Shown piece by piece: positions 39,921-50,659 of a stretch of 64,000 nucleotides of DNA (position 1 is its first letter; the number at the start of each line of letters is the position of its first letter). This DNA is from Asparagopsis taxiformis. Taxonomy: Eukaryota > Rhodophyta > Florideophyceae > Bonnemaisoniales > Bonnemaisoniaceae. The DNA is taken from positions 186,001 to 250,000 of the forward strand of contig JALQPE010001740.1 in assembly GCA_030407315.1 (NCBI GenBank). The letters run 5' to 3'. The position numbers and the translations under genes are program-made. A model generated the notes under the pieces. The model was given only the letters and a program-made list of their open reading frames with translations, was not told where the DNA came from and searched no databases.

Positions 39921-40040
39921 TCGCCGGTTTCCTTGTCGACTATACTAGCCAATAGACACTAAAGTTTGAGGTAATTATCACGCGAGTGCAGCGCTGATCA
40001 TAACATACCCGAGCCGGTACTCGTATATTTTCTGAAAAAT

Positions 40041-41780
40041 TCAATACTCGTCATGTGGCACCGGGCGCGAAGGATGCATCTGCAACTGGAGAGGACTTTC
40101 ACTTGTCACCGAAGCTTCGCCATTGGCAGTATACACTCGATTCCTCGTCTTCTTCCGCGGCGATTCAAACACAACTTCATCATCCGACTGTGCATGCTGC
40201 AACATCCGCGCCTTGCCTAACGCTTGCTCACGCAGATCGGCTCCATCCGTCTGCTGCGAACGGCAACCGAACAACATGTAAAATACAAACATGAGCGCCC
40301 CGAACGTAACAACGCCCATCAGCACCAACAGTAAACTCGGCTTGTCCCCTGACGCGCCAACGATCAACTTGGACGCCGCATTGGCACTCCCGTTTGTCGC
40401 CAAATTGCTTGCCGCTTGCTGTGAGCTCGATGTCTGGGAATCAAAGCTTCCCAGCAATGCATTATCGGGTCCTGATTGACTGCTCCATACTCCTGTATAC
40501 ATCACAACGTCCTGGCCGTTGAGCGCAATATCCCTGATTCGTTCTCTGCCTTTGGCAAGAAATGTCGCTTTCTGCCATTGTTGCTTAATCTTTCCGTCCG
40601 TCCCGAGCTGCAGGAACGGCGTTACCATCATTCCTAATTCTCTAGTGACGTTGTTCATGTCATAGTCTTCGATACCACCCACGTACACGACCTGCTTGCT
40701 CCTGTCCAGAACGATGCATGCCTTTTGATGGCTCATAGCCATTTTCTTTGACCGCACTCCAACACGCCGAGCCCACATCATGTTTGCTTCGTGCCCATCC
40801 GCAGATATGTTGTATTTCAAAACTTGATATGCAGCCATGTTATTGTCCAGAGTAGACAGCCCAGCAAAGTATACGCTTCCATTATTCGCAACCATCCTTG
40901 TCCCCTTGAAACTACCCATAATTCCATCTCGGATCACATGCAACTTGTGCAGAAGCAATGTACTCCGATCGTACACATGTAAATAAGTCGTCACATGTTT
41001 CGAATTTTCCCGCTGCGTATTCCATGTAGTGCTCATCACCAGAATGAAATTTGTCGCCAATCCAATGTCATTTCCCGAGCAGCTGCCATAGGTACCCTTC
41101 TGTCGCCCCTTCAACAGTTTCAACCCAACATTGGCATCATCGACTTCTTCAAACTTGGCAACAAATTTCTCCAGCGTTCCATTACCACCATTCAACGATC
41201 CAAACAATCTCCCTGTTGTGCTGCCTGCAACAAACACATTACTTCCAGACTGATCAATCATCAAGGCATTACATGCGTCAGCTCCCCCTGAACCAAACTG
41301 ATATGGAGTACTCCACACTCTGCTCCCATTCAGCGAGTACTTCATGATGAACGCATCGGACTCTCCCTTGACCCTTGCACCGAGGTTACCCGTCGTAGTT
41401 CCACAAAAGTAAAGCCCTTCCTTTGCCAACTTGAAATCGTTCAAGTAATCATTACCAGCAGAACCCTCTCTCTTTACCCATAGCAAGTCACCAGCCGGGG
41501 TGAGCTTTGCAATGAAGATATCCGAGTTTGCAGTAAGCTGCCGCACGCTCGCATCTCCCCAGGCCATACTGTTTGGCGAAAGTGGAGTGGTGCTTCCCGC
41601 AATATACACGAAGCCATCATCGTCTACTGCAATTCTTTCCGACACGTCCATTGACGTTTGTAACCCGTATGCACGGCCCTCCGGAGCATGCTTGATCAAA
41701 ACTGTACTGGAAACACGGTTCAATAACGCTGAGACAATCAAGACAAACAAAAGCACGCGCAATTTTGAACGAAACGCCAT
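40041..41780 (-). CDS. membrane-anchored extracellular beta-propeller (SBBP-type) protein
   Basis: 579 aa. A signal peptide (MAFRSKLRVLLFVLIVSALL, about 1-25) leads into a beta-propeller-like region with SBBP-type repeats: VDDDGFVYIAGSTT, DIFIAKLTPAGDLLWVKREG, KEGLYFCGTTTGNL, DAFIMKYSLNGSRVWSTPYQ, SGSNVFVAGSTTGRL. One membrane span near 487-510 (LLLVLMGVVTFGALMFVFYML) is followed by a cytosolic tail of about 70 residues with acidic and basic patches. So it is a type I membrane protein with a surface or luminal propeller; several N-x-S/T sites lie in the outer part. The role could be adhesion or sensing; nothing in the sequence decides this. Confidence 0.75.
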   Translation of the reverse strand: MAFRSKLRVLLFVLIVSALLNRVSSTVLIKHAPEGRAYGLQTSMDVSERIAVDDDGFVYIAGSTTPLSPNSMAWGDASVRQLTANSDIFIAKLTPAGDLLWVKREGSAGNDYLNDFKLAKEGLYFCGTTTGNLGARVKGESDAFIMKYSLNGSRVWSTPYQFGSGGADACNALMIDQSGSNVFVAGSTTGRLFGSLNGGNGTLEKFVAKFEEVDDANVGLKLLKGRQKGTYGSCSGNDIGLATNFILVMSTTWNTQRENSKHVTTYLHVYDRSTLLLHKLHVIRDGIMGSFKGTRMVANNGSVYFAGLSTLDNNMAAYQVLKYNISADGHEANMMWARRVGVRSKKMAMSHQKACIVLDRSKQVVYVGGIEDYDMNNVTRELGMMVTPFLQLGTDGKIKQQWQKATFLAKGRERIRDIALNGQDVVMYTGVWSSQSGPDNALLGSFDSQTSSSQQAASNLATNGSANAASKLIVGASGDKPSLLLVLMGVVTFGALMFVFYMLFGCRSQQTDGADLREQALGKARMLQHAQSDDEVVFESPRKKTRNRVYTANGEASVTSESPLQLQMHPSRPVPHDEY

Positions 41781-42165
41781 CCTAGTCGTATTTGAGAAAA
41801 GGGCACTAGAGGAGCGTGTTTGATGATATCGATAACTGGTGCTGTTCCTGCAGAAGATTGTTTGGGAATTGTGCGTTGCCAGATGTTCCTTGAACGTTCA
41901 AGGAAGCATCGCACATCCACCGGGCACTACCAAAAGTTGCAGAGTGTTCCGAGACATCCACTGAACGGAAAATATATGTTGGGGGTATCAACGCCACGTC
42001 TGTAGGCAATTTCAAACAAGCACAATCATCGTAGTGTCTGTCTCGCCTCAGCATTCGCTCTCCCATTCACAGGCGGAGAAGGCCGGTCACAACAGCACCG
42101 TATTCGCACTCGGGAGAAGCTATACGAATGCAAGTCCAAATTCGAAGCTGGCAAACACCAACAAA
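41781..42165. other. intergenic region, propeller gene promoter / CTU1 3' region
   Basis: 385 bp, both neighbours on the minus strand. No further gene or clear element seen. Confidence 0.35.
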
Positions 42166-43209
42166 TTAATTCGGACAACTGCTAATCTCAGTATTCTCTT
42201 TCACGACCGATCCAATTTTCTGCACAGTGCCATTTGCAACCAACTTTTTCTGCACCTTGCGGTTGACAGTCGCCGCTGTGCCATCGTTCAAACTATCCGT
42301 GAGGACACAGGCTTTGCAAAGTCTTTGACTGGTGATGTATCCGCAACGCTCACAGTTCTTCTGAACCGGCATGGCAGTGTCCACGCTGCCCGCTTCTGGA
42401 AAAGTGAATTTTTCTGCAGCGTGTATAATGTCGACGATGGCGGACGGACGCACAGCTTCAAGATCCTTCAAGAATTGTCTCGCGTGTCCTCGGTATGCAT
42501 TCGGTGAGTAGATGCACTCTGTGGCAAAATAGTCTAGCCTTTTGAAGTATGCATACATGACAATCTCCTTCTCGTATGTATACTTGAACGGTTTGACGCG
42601 AGGAAGGGCACTGTCACGGCCAGTTACAGCGTCTACGCAGCGGGATAAGCGCGGAAAGTCACCGCGCAGAAAGTTCAACAAAACGGTTTCTGCAATATCA
42701 TCGGCGTTATGTCCTGTGGCTACTTTATCTGCTTTGAGTTGTACAGCACCTCTATCGAGAGCCTGTCTTCTGAAAACGCCGCAGAATGTACAATTGCCTT
42801 TCTTACCAATCTCTTTCACGATTTGATCCATTGTCCAACCATACAATTGCTTGTAGTCAACTATAAGCAGCGGAAGTTCATACTCAACCTTGTTCCTCTG
42901 CACTGCAGCGAGCGAGTCATCGCGATAGCCTGAAATTCCTTCGTCGACGGACAGCAAAAATAAATCTAGACCATAATCATGGCGGTCATTCAGTAGCTTC
43001 AAAATGTAGGCAAGCACTGTTGAGTCTTTTCCCCCTGACGCGCCGATTGCAACTCGCTCGCCGCGCTGAAAGAGGGAGTGTGATATGATTGTTTCGTGGA
43101 TTTCGGTTTCGAATTGGTGGTAGAAACATGCTTTGCAGACTGCTTTGCCGTTCTTCGGACGCAACACAGCGGCGCGAGCTGTTTCACAGGCGGTGCAGAA
43201 GCGAACCAT
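42166..43209 (-). CDS. CTU1: cytosolic tRNA 2-thiolation protein CTU1/NCS6
   Basis: 347 aa from the Met of [13 protein letters not shown]; eight more codons are open upstream with another Met. It adenylates and thiolates U34 of tRNA-Lys, -Glu and -Gln in the Urm1/CTU1-CTU2 pathway. Seen: N-terminal zinc ribbon (CTAC at 5-8, CKAC about 26-29), PP-loop [18 protein letters not shown] (about 52-69), [14 protein letters not shown], the CTFCGVFRR cysteine pair, [20 protein letters not shown], and a C-terminal zinc ribbon ([16 protein letters not shown]). All TtcA/TtuA-type motifs are intact. CTU2 is not in the window. Divergent from the m-AAA protease gene. Confidence 0.95.
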   Translation of the reverse strand: MVRFCTACETARAAVLRPKNGKAVCKACFYHQFETEIHETIISHSLFQRGERVAIGASGGKDSTVLAYILKLLNDRHDYGLDLFLLSVDEGISGYRDDSLAAVQRNKVEYELPLLIVDYKQLYGWTMDQIVKEIGKKGNCTFCGVFRRQALDRGAVQLKADKVATGHNADDIAETVLLNFLRGDFPRLSRCVDAVTGRDSALPRVKPFKYTYEKEIVMYAYFKRLDYFATECIYSPNAYRGHARQFLKDLEAVRPSAIVDIIHAAEKFTFPEAGSVDTAMPVQKNCERCGYITSQRLCKACVLTDSLNDGTAATVNRKVQKKLVANGTVQKIGSVVKENTEISSCPN

Positions 43210-43580
43210 CTCGAGTGGGTTTACGCGCTGCAAATGCGCTGCGCTGTCGGAGGAAGATGGGCGGCGTGGCAGGTTTGTGCAAAGTCGCAGAGTGTCGTTT
43301 CACGGATGAAAAATTGATGCGACGTGCGAATTATGATTTGTTGAAAAAGTGATATTTTCTCCAGTTGACGATGGAATCCCGCTCGATCTTGTTATTGGCT
43401 TCTTCGACACAGCGAATCTAACATTCCAGCCCTACATCTCAACTCTCTTCATTGCTCTAATAGGCTTCAAATCTTCATCACGATTGTTCATGTCCATTCT
43501 CAAGCCCGCAGAGGACTAGAAGACCCCAATTCAACCATTCAGAACACTAGCGTAGCGTTCTCAGTCGAAAAACGCACAGG
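43210..43580. promoter_or_regulatory. divergent intergenic region, CTU1 / m-AAA protease
   Basis: 371 bp between divergent starts. No TATA-like or repeated element recognised. Confidence 0.35.
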
Positions 43581-46010
43581 ATGAATCACCTCGCACGCAA
43601 TGTAGGTCTACGTATTCTGCTGCGACACCAGCACTTGCCGCCTGGCATAGCAAAGGGTCCTCTGCGTAGCCAGCCTCGCTACATGTGTCAAAAGCCACAA
43701 AAATCGCCTAAGAAACCTCAATCCTCCAGTTCGTCTTCACAATCTCCATCTTCCTCCTCATCGTCAGTACCGAAACGATCCAGATACGAGGGATACTACG
43801 TCAAAGAACAAGCGGATGCTTCCCGACCGTCCGCACAGGCATCTTCCTCTGCCAATTCGAAGAAAACCACAGAGTCCTCTACCAATTCTGACAATTCACG
43901 CAGTTCCGGCAGCTCCAATAATAGCAATACTCCGTGGGAAAAGGCACTTCCATACGTCTTCGGCGCAGGCATCCTAGGTAGTTACGCTTTCTTCGCGAGG
44001 AGGGGACCGCAGTCCTCACAGCCCGAGTCATCATCTCCACCCACATCTGGCCTGCCGTCCGAAAATCGCGAAGTCAGCTGGAAAACTTTCCGGACTGAAG
44101 CACTTGCGAAACGGAAGGTGTCGAAAATCGAGGTGGTAAACGGACAAGTAGCCAATGTCTACTTCCATGATGATCTTTTCCGCCCGAAAATGCGGTTCAA
44201 CATCGGCTCAGTCGACACGCTTGAAAGAAAGCTGGAACAGGCACAGGAAGACCTTGCTATTGAGCCACATGAGTATGTCCCCGTTGTATATTCCGATGAT
44301 GCCGCATTTTCTCGTCTGTTACTCGATTGGATCCCAACCCTCGGCTTTGTAGCCGTGTACGCTCTCCTTGCGCGGCGCATGAGCGGTGGTATCGGCGGCC
44401 CCACTCCGCCCAAATCCAGTTCTTCAGGCCCACGGTCTCCGTTCTCGTCTGGCATTGGCGGCATGCGCTCCGGGCCGGGTCCCTTTGGCGGTGGTGGCAT
44501 TGGTGGACCAGGCGGCGGCATCTTCAACGTCGGAAAGGCGAATGCTACCGTGCTGAATTCTGAAAATAACAAAGTGGAAGTCACATTCAAGGATGTCGCA
44601 GGACTCGCGGAAGCGAAGGAGGAAATCATGGAGTTTGTACAATACCTGAAGAAGCCAGAGAAGTACAAAGAGTTGGGTGCTAAAATTCCGAAGGGGGCCC
44701 TCATGTACGGGCCGCCAGGAACTGGAAAGACGCTCCTGGCAAAGGCGACTGCAGGCGAAGCTGGTGTGCCTTTCTTAACGATGTCAGGCTCGGATTTCAT
44801 GGAAATGTTCGTCGGTGTAGGACCTAGTCGTGTAAGAGATCTTTTCGTACAAGCGAGATCCATGGCGCCATGCATCGTCTTTTTGGACGAAATCGACGCA
44901 ATTGGACGAAAACGAGGGCGTGGTGGATTCGCGGGAGGAAATGACGAGAGGGAAAACACGCTGAATCAACTTCTCGTTGAGATGGATGGCTTTGCGAGTA
45001 ACAGTGGTGTCGTTGTGCTTGCCGGCACAAATCGTGCCGACGTGCTAGACCCAGCACTGCTGCGTCCAGGTAGATTTGATCGTCAAATTGTGATTGATCC
45101 GCCGGATATCGCGGGACGTCACGAAATTTTCAACGTGCATCTCAGTAAGATTGTTGTTGCAGACCCGCCTGGAAAGGATGAAATTGCAAAGCAAATGGCG
45201 ACGAGAACCCCAGGTTTCGCCGGTGCAGATATTGCAAACGTGTGTAACGAAGCGGCTCTAATTGCTGCAAGAGCCAGCAAAGAAGTTGTCGAGGTTGACG
45301 ACTTTGAAGCTGCAATCGATCGCGTAATTGGTGGCCTCGAGAAGAAGAACCTGGTGATGAGCCCTGAGGAAAAACGAACCGTCGCATTTCATGAAGCTGG
45401 CCACGCAGTGGCTGGCTGGTTCCTCGAACATGCCATGCCTCTATTGAAAGTGAGCATCATCCCACGCGGTACTGCTGCATTGGGATATGCGCAGTACCAA
45501 CCAATGGAAAAGTATTTGTATTCTAAGGAAGCACTCATAGATCAAATGTGTATGACATTGGCTGGACGCGCGTCAGAAGAGTTGTTCTTTGATAGTGTCA
45601 CGACAGGTGCGTCAGACGACTTTAACAAAGTAACTCGTATGGCGTATCAGAGTGTTGCGGAATGGGGTTTGGGAGAATCTGTCGGCAACCTTGCGTTCCC
45701 TAACAGCAATGACGGCGAGGATAATGGATTTTATCGGCCGTATTCTGATCGACTCGCTAAGAAGATTGACGAAGAGGTGAGGGAAATGGTCTCGGAAGCA
45801 TATATTCGGACGAAGAATTTGCTGGAAGAGAAGAAAAAGGATGTGGAGGCAGTTGCCACTTTGTTACTTGAACGCGAAGCTATTGGTGCTGCAGATATGG
45901 TTCAGCTACTTGGGAAACGACCATTTGGCGAAGAGCGCAACAGTTTTGATGAGATACTTGAGGATGCTAAAAAAGCTGACGATGGTTCACCCGCAGAACC
46001 TAAACCCTAA
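43581..46010 (+). CDS. AFG3L2: mitochondrial m-AAA protease (FtsH/AFG3-like)
   Basis: 809 aa. Degrades misfolded inner-membrane proteins and processes mitochondrial precursors as a hexamer facing the matrix. The leader ([20 protein letters not shown]) is basic and mitochondrion-like; residues 45-125 are a Ser/Asn low-complexity stretch. TM1 is near 132-148 ([17 protein letters not shown]), then an intermembrane-space domain ([19 protein letters not shown]), TM2 near 248-262 ([17 protein letters not shown]) and a Gly-rich linker. AAA: Walker [12 protein letters not shown] (about 376), Walker [13 protein letters not shown] (about 431), [21 protein letters not shown]. Protease: [10 protein letters not shown] (about 603) and downstream Asp ligand region. 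AFG3/RCA1 type rather than plastid FtsH because of the two spans and linker. Confidence 0.93.
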   Translation: MNHLARNVGLRILLRHQHLPPGIAKGPLRSQPRYMCQKPQKSPKKPQSSSSSSQSPSSSSSSVPKRSRYEGYYVKEQADASRPSAQASSSANSKKTTESSTNSDNSRSSGSSNNSNTPWEKALPYVFGAGILGSYAFFARRGPQSSQPESSSPPTSGLPSENREVSWKTFRTEALAKRKVSKIEVVNGQVANVYFHDDLFRPKMRFNIGSVDTLERKLEQAQEDLAIEPHEYVPVVYSDDAAFSRLLLDWIPTLGFVAVYALLARRMSGGIGGPTPPKSSSSGPRSPFSSGIGGMRSGPGPFGGGGIGGPGGGIFNVGKANATVLNSENNKVEVTFKDVAGLAEAKEEIMEFVQYLKKPEKYKELGAKIPKGALMYGPPGTGKTLLAKATAGEAGVPFLTMSGSDFMEMFVGVGPSRVRDLFVQARSMAPCIVFLDEIDAIGRKRGRGGFAGGNDERENTLNQLLVEMDGFASNSGVVVLAGTNRADVLDPALLRPGRFDRQIVIDPPDIAGRHEIFNVHLSKIVVADPPGKDEIAKQMATRTPGFAGADIANVCNEAALIAARASKEVVEVDDFEAAIDRVIGGLEKKNLVMSPEEKRTVAFHEAGHAVAGWFLEHAMPLLKVSIIPRGTAALGYAQYQPMEKYLYSKEALIDQMCMTLAGRASEELFFDSVTTGASDDFNKVTRMAYQSVAEWGLGESVGNLAFPNSNDGEDNGFYRPYSDRLAKKIDEEVREMVSEAYIRTKNLLEEKKKDVEAVATLLLEREAIGAADMVQLLGKRPFGEERNSFDEILEDAKKADDGSPAEPKP

Positions 46011-46201
46011 TTTTGCACTGTTAGAATTGGTAGCCCAGAATTAAATCGATGATGCACATGTGACCTCACCCACAGTTTGTATCTGCTCCCAAGACGCTCC
46101 ATTTGCGACCGTCTTGCACAAGACATCACTCGATCCGCGCACACTTCGTGCACAAAACAACAAGATCCAAAATTTATTTGCGACGTACCCAATGCCGGTA
46201 T

Positions 46202-47170
46202 CTACGATATTGTACATTTGTCACTCTTCCCCTTCTTCCGAACCGGCATAGAAACCTTGCGCAGTGCAGAAACCCATTCTGCATCTAAACCATTCTCCCC
46301 AACCTCCAATACAAGCATATCCCCACTCTGCAAAACCGATGGTGGCAGATCGCGAAGCGGCGTGATATACGGCAACAAATTGACCCCATTCCCATGACTC
46401 TTCACAGCATAAAGCGCATATCGCTGGCCGGCAGGCGGTGCTGGCAATGAGGGGTTATCCTTCCGCAAGTGATCGATAAGCTTCCCTGCCGAGTTGCGCT
46501 TCGAAAAGTACATATACTTTGCGGGAAGATTGGTGGCATTCGGGAAGAACATCGCCACATAAACGCGTTCGTCTCTCGGCACATTAGCATCACCAATGGC
46601 CGTCTCCAGGCTATTTGAAATATCGGTTCGGCGCGACCCCGCCCGTTTCGGCGCTGGCTTTGCAGCCTTTTTGGCCCGCATTCCGGCAGCCTCCTTTTCC
46701 TTCACAGCCTTACGTGCCTCCCTGCCCAATGGGACGTGCTTTGCAAACGGACTCACATACGGCAGCGCGTCGCGTCGGGGACAGGCATGGTCTGCCTCGA
46801 GTCTGTGTTGTAAACAAAAGACCTGCGAACACGTCGGACACTTTGTCGCGGCGTGGTCGCGCACGCCGCAACCCTCAAATGCGCATCGCGGATTGGCGCG
46901 CGCGCGTTTGGGACAACCGGCGTCGATGTGACGCGAGAGCACGACGTCTGGACTGACGCCGCGGGGGATGGGAACGGGCGCTTGACAGAGCGGACAGGTC
47001 GGTACGAGTGGCGTCGGATTGGATGGGGACGGGGCGGTGCAGAAATGAGAGGATGGTGTTTTGTGAACGTCGCAATATTGGTTTTTGCAATTTGGACAGG
47101 TGTAGGGGAGATAATCCAATGTTCGACATGATTGCAGTGTGCAGCGAGCGCCTAGTCCTTCGTACTCCAT
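46202..47170 (-). CDS. ZFAND1: AN1-type zinc-finger protein with ubiquitin-like domain (CUZ1/ZFAND1-like)
   Basis: 322 aa. Two AN1-like zinc fingers lie at about residues 10-46 (C..C...DYLPYTCPNCKNQYCDVHK, SSHFC) and about 95-132 (CAFEGCGVRDHAATKCPTC, FCLQHRLEADHAC), joined by a CPLCQAPVP segment with its own Cys/His set. A Lys/Ala-rich linker follows, then a ubiquitin-like fold (about 205-305: VYVAMFFPNATNLPAKYMYF, DHLRKDNPSLP, GQRYALYAVK, PPSVLQSGDMLVLE). That order is the CUZ1/ZFAND1 plan; those proteins link Cdc48/p97 and proteasome during stress-granule clearance and arsenite stress. No p97-specific motif was checked, so the role is inferred. Confidence 0.82.
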   Translation of the reverse strand: MEYEGLGARCTLQSCRTLDYLPYTCPNCKNQYCDVHKTPSSHFCTAPSPSNPTPLVPTCPLCQAPVPIPRGVSPDVVLSRHIDAGCPKRARANPRCAFEGCGVRDHAATKCPTCSQVFCLQHRLEADHACPRRDALPYVSPFAKHVPLGREARKAVKEKEAAGMRAKKAAKPAPKRAGSRRTDISNSLETAIGDANVPRDERVYVAMFFPNATNLPAKYMYFSKRNSAGKLIDHLRKDNPSLPAPPAGQRYALYAVKSHGNGVNLLPYITPLRDLPPSVLQSGDMLVLEVGENGLDAEWVSALRKVSMPVRKKGKSDKCTIS

Positions 47171-47603
47171 CGCGGGGCTGCGTGCGTGCGGACGAGGGCC
47201 GGACTATGGGGGATGATTGATGGATGAGCGCTTTATAGGGGGATTGGGTCGGGTTGGTGACATGCGTAATAGCTGGAGGGTGGTTCTCAGTGCGATGTGT
47301 TGTAACCTGACGTGCGCACTACGCGGAGCGAGTCAAGTTCTAGAGCATACTAAATTGGAAACGTCGCGAAGGTTGTTTATCCAAGTTGACCCCAACGCGG
47401 CGTTGGTATTGTAATTTCTCAGCAAAGATAATCTATGCATTGCTGGTGACTAATGATTCGTTGTGCCCAAGGCTACGAAATCAAGCCACATGGAATCACC
47501 TAATTGGTCCATTATGATCCGAAAGATCTCACTTTCCTGCCGTACCATCTGGAAACCATAATCGAGCTCAAGACCACCTCGCACTATCTCCCTCCAAATC
47601 CCA
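47171..47603. promoter_or_regulatory. divergent intergenic region, AN1 protein / AlaRS
   Basis: 433 bp between divergent starts. No clear element seen. Confidence 0.35.
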
Positions 47604-50480
47604 ATGCATCGCTTCATCGCCTATTCCATTATGGAACCCGCTTTCTCCCCGTCTCTCGCGCTCGCCCGCACGACCTTCCTCCCCACCCAAAGCCTTTCGG
47701 CCAATCTCCGCCATCTCCAGCCCGCGCATCACGTCAGCGTGTATCGTCAATCGCGACTACGATGTTCCACTTCCACGACGCCCACAGCGTCCGCAACCGA
47801 GGCCCCGATTCCCCGTCCGCCCCCAATGACCTCTGTTGAAATTCGAGAAGCATTTCTCTCCTATTTTGCTTCCAAATCCCACGCTCGTCTCCCCAGCGCC
47901 AGTCTCATCCCCGACGACCCTTCCATTCTGCTTACCATCGCCGGCATGGTGCCTTTCAAGCCGATTTTTATGGGCGCCGCGCCCCCGCCTTCTCCCCCGC
48001 GTGCGACCACCTCGCAAAAATGTATTCGTACTAACGATATTGAGAATGTGGGCGTCACAAAGCGTCATCACACGTTTTTCGAAATGCTTGGCAATTTCTC
48101 CTTTGGTGACTACTTTAAGCGAACCGCGATTCATCATGCATGGCAGCTCCTCACAGAAGTTTACGCAATTCCCCCGGCGCGTCTCACAGTTTCTGTCTTC
48201 CAAGATGATGACGAAGCAGAGGCTATCTGGCGTGACGAGATTGGAATTCCACCACATCGAATCGTTCGGCTAGGGGAAGCTGATAATTTCTGGGCAGCTG
48301 GTCCAACTGGCCCCTGTGGCCCTTGCTCAGAGATTTATTACGACTTCACTCCAGAGTCTACTGCACCGATTGATCTTGAAGACGATGATCGTTTTATTGA
48401 ACTGTATAATCTTGTCTTCATGCAATTTTCTCGTGATACAGCTGGAACCCTTACACCTCTTGATAACAAGAATATTGATACTGGAATGGGACTGGAACGT
48501 ATGGCACAGGTGTTGCAAGATGTTCCGACAAACTATGAAACAGATCTCATCGCCCCCATTATGGCTTGCGTCGCAGAACTTGCAGATACTACATACGAAA
48601 AAGCTACGGAGAAGCAGAAAACTTCCCTCAAGGTCATTGGTGACCATCTCCGCGCTATAGCCCATCTCATATCTGATGGTGTCCGCCCTAGTAACGTCGG
48701 ACGCGGTTATATAGTTCGCAGACTTATCAGGCGCTGCGTTCGTCACGCCCGTATGTTGGGTATTGATGGTCCATTTTCGCGAGATGCTCTTCCAGTCGTT
48801 GCAGATCTAGCTTATGAAGCTCAGCTCACCGGCGTGCGTGAAAAACTCAACGACTTGATCGAAGAAGTCGAGAGGGAAGAGACGCGGTTCTTGGTAACTC
48901 TTGAACGTGGCGAGTCACGACTAGATGACATTTTGGCCGAAGTAAGAGAGAGCAAATCAAATGTCATCAATGGCGAGGATGCGTTTGAACTCTACGATAC
49001 CTTCGGATTTCCGCTTGAATTAACGGAGGAAATCGCAATTGAGAACGGTCTCACTGTCGACAAGGATGGCTTTGAAGTTTCAATGGCCGAGCAACGTCGT
49101 CGCGCAAGAGCTGCCCGGGATACGACTGCCTTTGATGTAGACACCGCTGCTGTTCTTTCCGAAGCAGTGGCTGTTTCAGGTGAAACAACCTTTGAAGGGT
49201 ACACCAGAACCTCCCTGGAATCCGCCACCATTACAGCGCTAGTTGTCGATGGCGTGTTAGAGTTGACAGAAGATGCCATTGAGGGTGATAATGTTCGTGT
49301 ACTCCTCCGGACGTCTCCGTTTTATGCGGAAGGAGGAGGCCAAGTTGGTGATGGTGGTTTTCTTACCGGTCCAAACGGCGTGGTGCGTATCGATAGTACG
49401 AAGAAGGAGGCAGGTGCCTATGTTCATATTGGCCAAGTGACCAGTGGTGTAATCCGTGTCGGTGAAGATGTAAAAGCTGTTGTCGATTCATCTGCAAGAA
49501 GACGCATCATGGCTCATCACACTGCCACACATCTTCTCCAGGCGGCACTCAAAAATGTCATTCCGGATGGCGGCATTTCACAAGCTGGTTCTCTAGTTGA
49601 TATGGACCGTCTTCGGTTTGATTTCAACTGCCCACGCCCTGTATCAGCAGATGAGATCACGAAAGTGGAAACAATGATTAATGGTTGGATCAGCGATGCA
49701 TATGATATGGAAGTATCTTTGATGACTCTTGATGAGGCAAAGAATGCCGGTGCAGTTGCTATGTTTGGTGAGAAATATGATGCGGCAGAAGTGCGTGTTG
49801 TGGATGTTCCGGGCGTTTCTATGGAATTGTGTGGTGGGACACATGTGGCCAATACAGCTGATATTGGGCTCTTCAAGATTTCAAGTGAGTCTGGTCCAAG
49901 TGCAGGTGTTCGGCGTATTGAAGCGGTGTGTGGTGCTGCCGTCATGCCATATCTGAGCGTTAGAGATGCTGCCGTTAAAGTACTCTGTAGTTCGCTCAAG
50001 GCCCGGCCAGAAGACCTACCCCACAGAGTGTCATCGTTGCAAGAAGAGCTAAGAGCGAAGAGCAAGGAACTGGACAGTACTTTGGCACAATTAGCAGCTG
50101 CGAAAGCAATGAATCTAGTAGAAAATGCAAAGCAAGTTGCAGAAAGTTCATTCATTGTAGCCAAGCTTGATGGTGATGTCTCTCCTGACAGCTTGAAAGT
50201 TGCTGCAGAGACTCTTGGGAAGAGACTTGGTGAAGAGGGTATTGTGGTGCTTGCATCACAGGGCCCTGGTAAGGTTTCATTCGTCGCTGCTGTCGGTAAG
50301 GAAGCTCAGAAGAAGGGACTGAAAGCAGGTAAACTTATTGGTAGCGTTGCTAAGGTATGCGGTGGTGGCGGTGGTGGACGTCCCGACTTTGCTCAAGCCG
50401 GTGGTCGGGAGCCTGAGAAACTCAAAGAAGCTCTCAAGTTGGCGAAGGAGACCATTATTTCGGCGTGTTTGAAAGAGTAG
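47604..50480 (+). CDS. ALA-RS: alanyl-tRNA synthetase, organellar (plastid/mitochondrial)
   Basis: 958 aa. Residues 1-75 form a Ser/Thr/Arg/Pro-rich leader rich in basic residues (a second Met at residue 10 could be an alternative start), so organelle import is likely. Core: SVEIREAFLSYFASKSH, motif 1 TIAGMVPFKPIFMG, motif 2 CIRTNDIENVGVTKRHHTFFE, WAAGPTGPCGPCSE and NIDTGMGLERM. tRNA-recognition region DHLRAIAHLISDGVRPSNVG and RGYIVRRLIRR. Editing domain: HHTATHLLQAAL (about 638) and CGGTH (about 742) zinc ligands. C-Ala domain ends with GGGGGGRPDFAQAGG. The editing domain is bacterial-like, consistent with an organelle enzyme; cytosolic AlaRS is not in the window. Confidence 0.95.
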   Translation: MHRFIAYSIMEPAFSPSLALARTTFLPTQSLSANLRHLQPAHHVSVYRQSRLRCSTSTTPTASATEAPIPRPPPMTSVEIREAFLSYFASKSHARLPSASLIPDDPSILLTIAGMVPFKPIFMGAAPPPSPPRATTSQKCIRTNDIENVGVTKRHHTFFEMLGNFSFGDYFKRTAIHHAWQLLTEVYAIPPARLTVSVFQDDDEAEAIWRDEIGIPPHRIVRLGEADNFWAAGPTGPCGPCSEIYYDFTPESTAPIDLEDDDRFIELYNLVFMQFSRDTAGTLTPLDNKNIDTGMGLERMAQVLQDVPTNYETDLIAPIMACVAELADTTYEKATEKQKTSLKVIGDHLRAIAHLISDGVRPSNVGRGYIVRRLIRRCVRHARMLGIDGPFSRDALPVVADLAYEAQLTGVREKLNDLIEEVEREETRFLVTLERGESRLDDILAEVRESKSNVINGEDAFELYDTFGFPLELTEEIAIENGLTVDKDGFEVSMAEQRRRARAARDTTAFDVDTAAVLSEAVAVSGETTFEGYTRTSLESATITALVVDGVLELTEDAIEGDNVRVLLRTSPFYAEGGGQVGDGGFLTGPNGVVRIDSTKKEAGAYVHIGQVTSGVIRVGEDVKAVVDSSARRRIMAHHTATHLLQAALKNVIPDGGISQAGSLVDMDRLRFDFNCPRPVSADEITKVETMINGWISDAYDMEVSLMTLDEAKNAGAVAMFGEKYDAAEVRVVDVPGVSMELCGGTHVANTADIGLFKISSESGPSAGVRRIEAVCGAAVMPYLSVRDAAVKVLCSSLKARPEDLPHRVSSLQEELRAKSKELDSTLAQLAAAKAMNLVENAKQVAESSFIVAKLDGDVSPDSLKVAAETLGKRLGEEGIVVLASQGPGKVSFVAAVGKEAQKKGLKAGKLIGSVAKVCGGGGGGRPDFAQAGGREPEKLKEALKLAKETIISACLKE

Positions 50481-50659
50481 AAACGGCGATAACGGACTAA
50501 ATGAATGGGAATTGTCGAATAGAACATGATGGCTTTATTTGAGTATGTACAGAGTTAGATGGTGTAGATTTGGTTTCCATCATTGTGTCTAGTCCTTCCC
50601 GACGCGAAGAGTATTTACAATTATTACAAGCATCCGTTCAAGTGCACCTCTAGCACAGT

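Noticed and set aside
49517..50164. 215-codon minus frame opposite AlaRS
   Set aside because: Shadow of the AlaRS editing and C-Ala regions.
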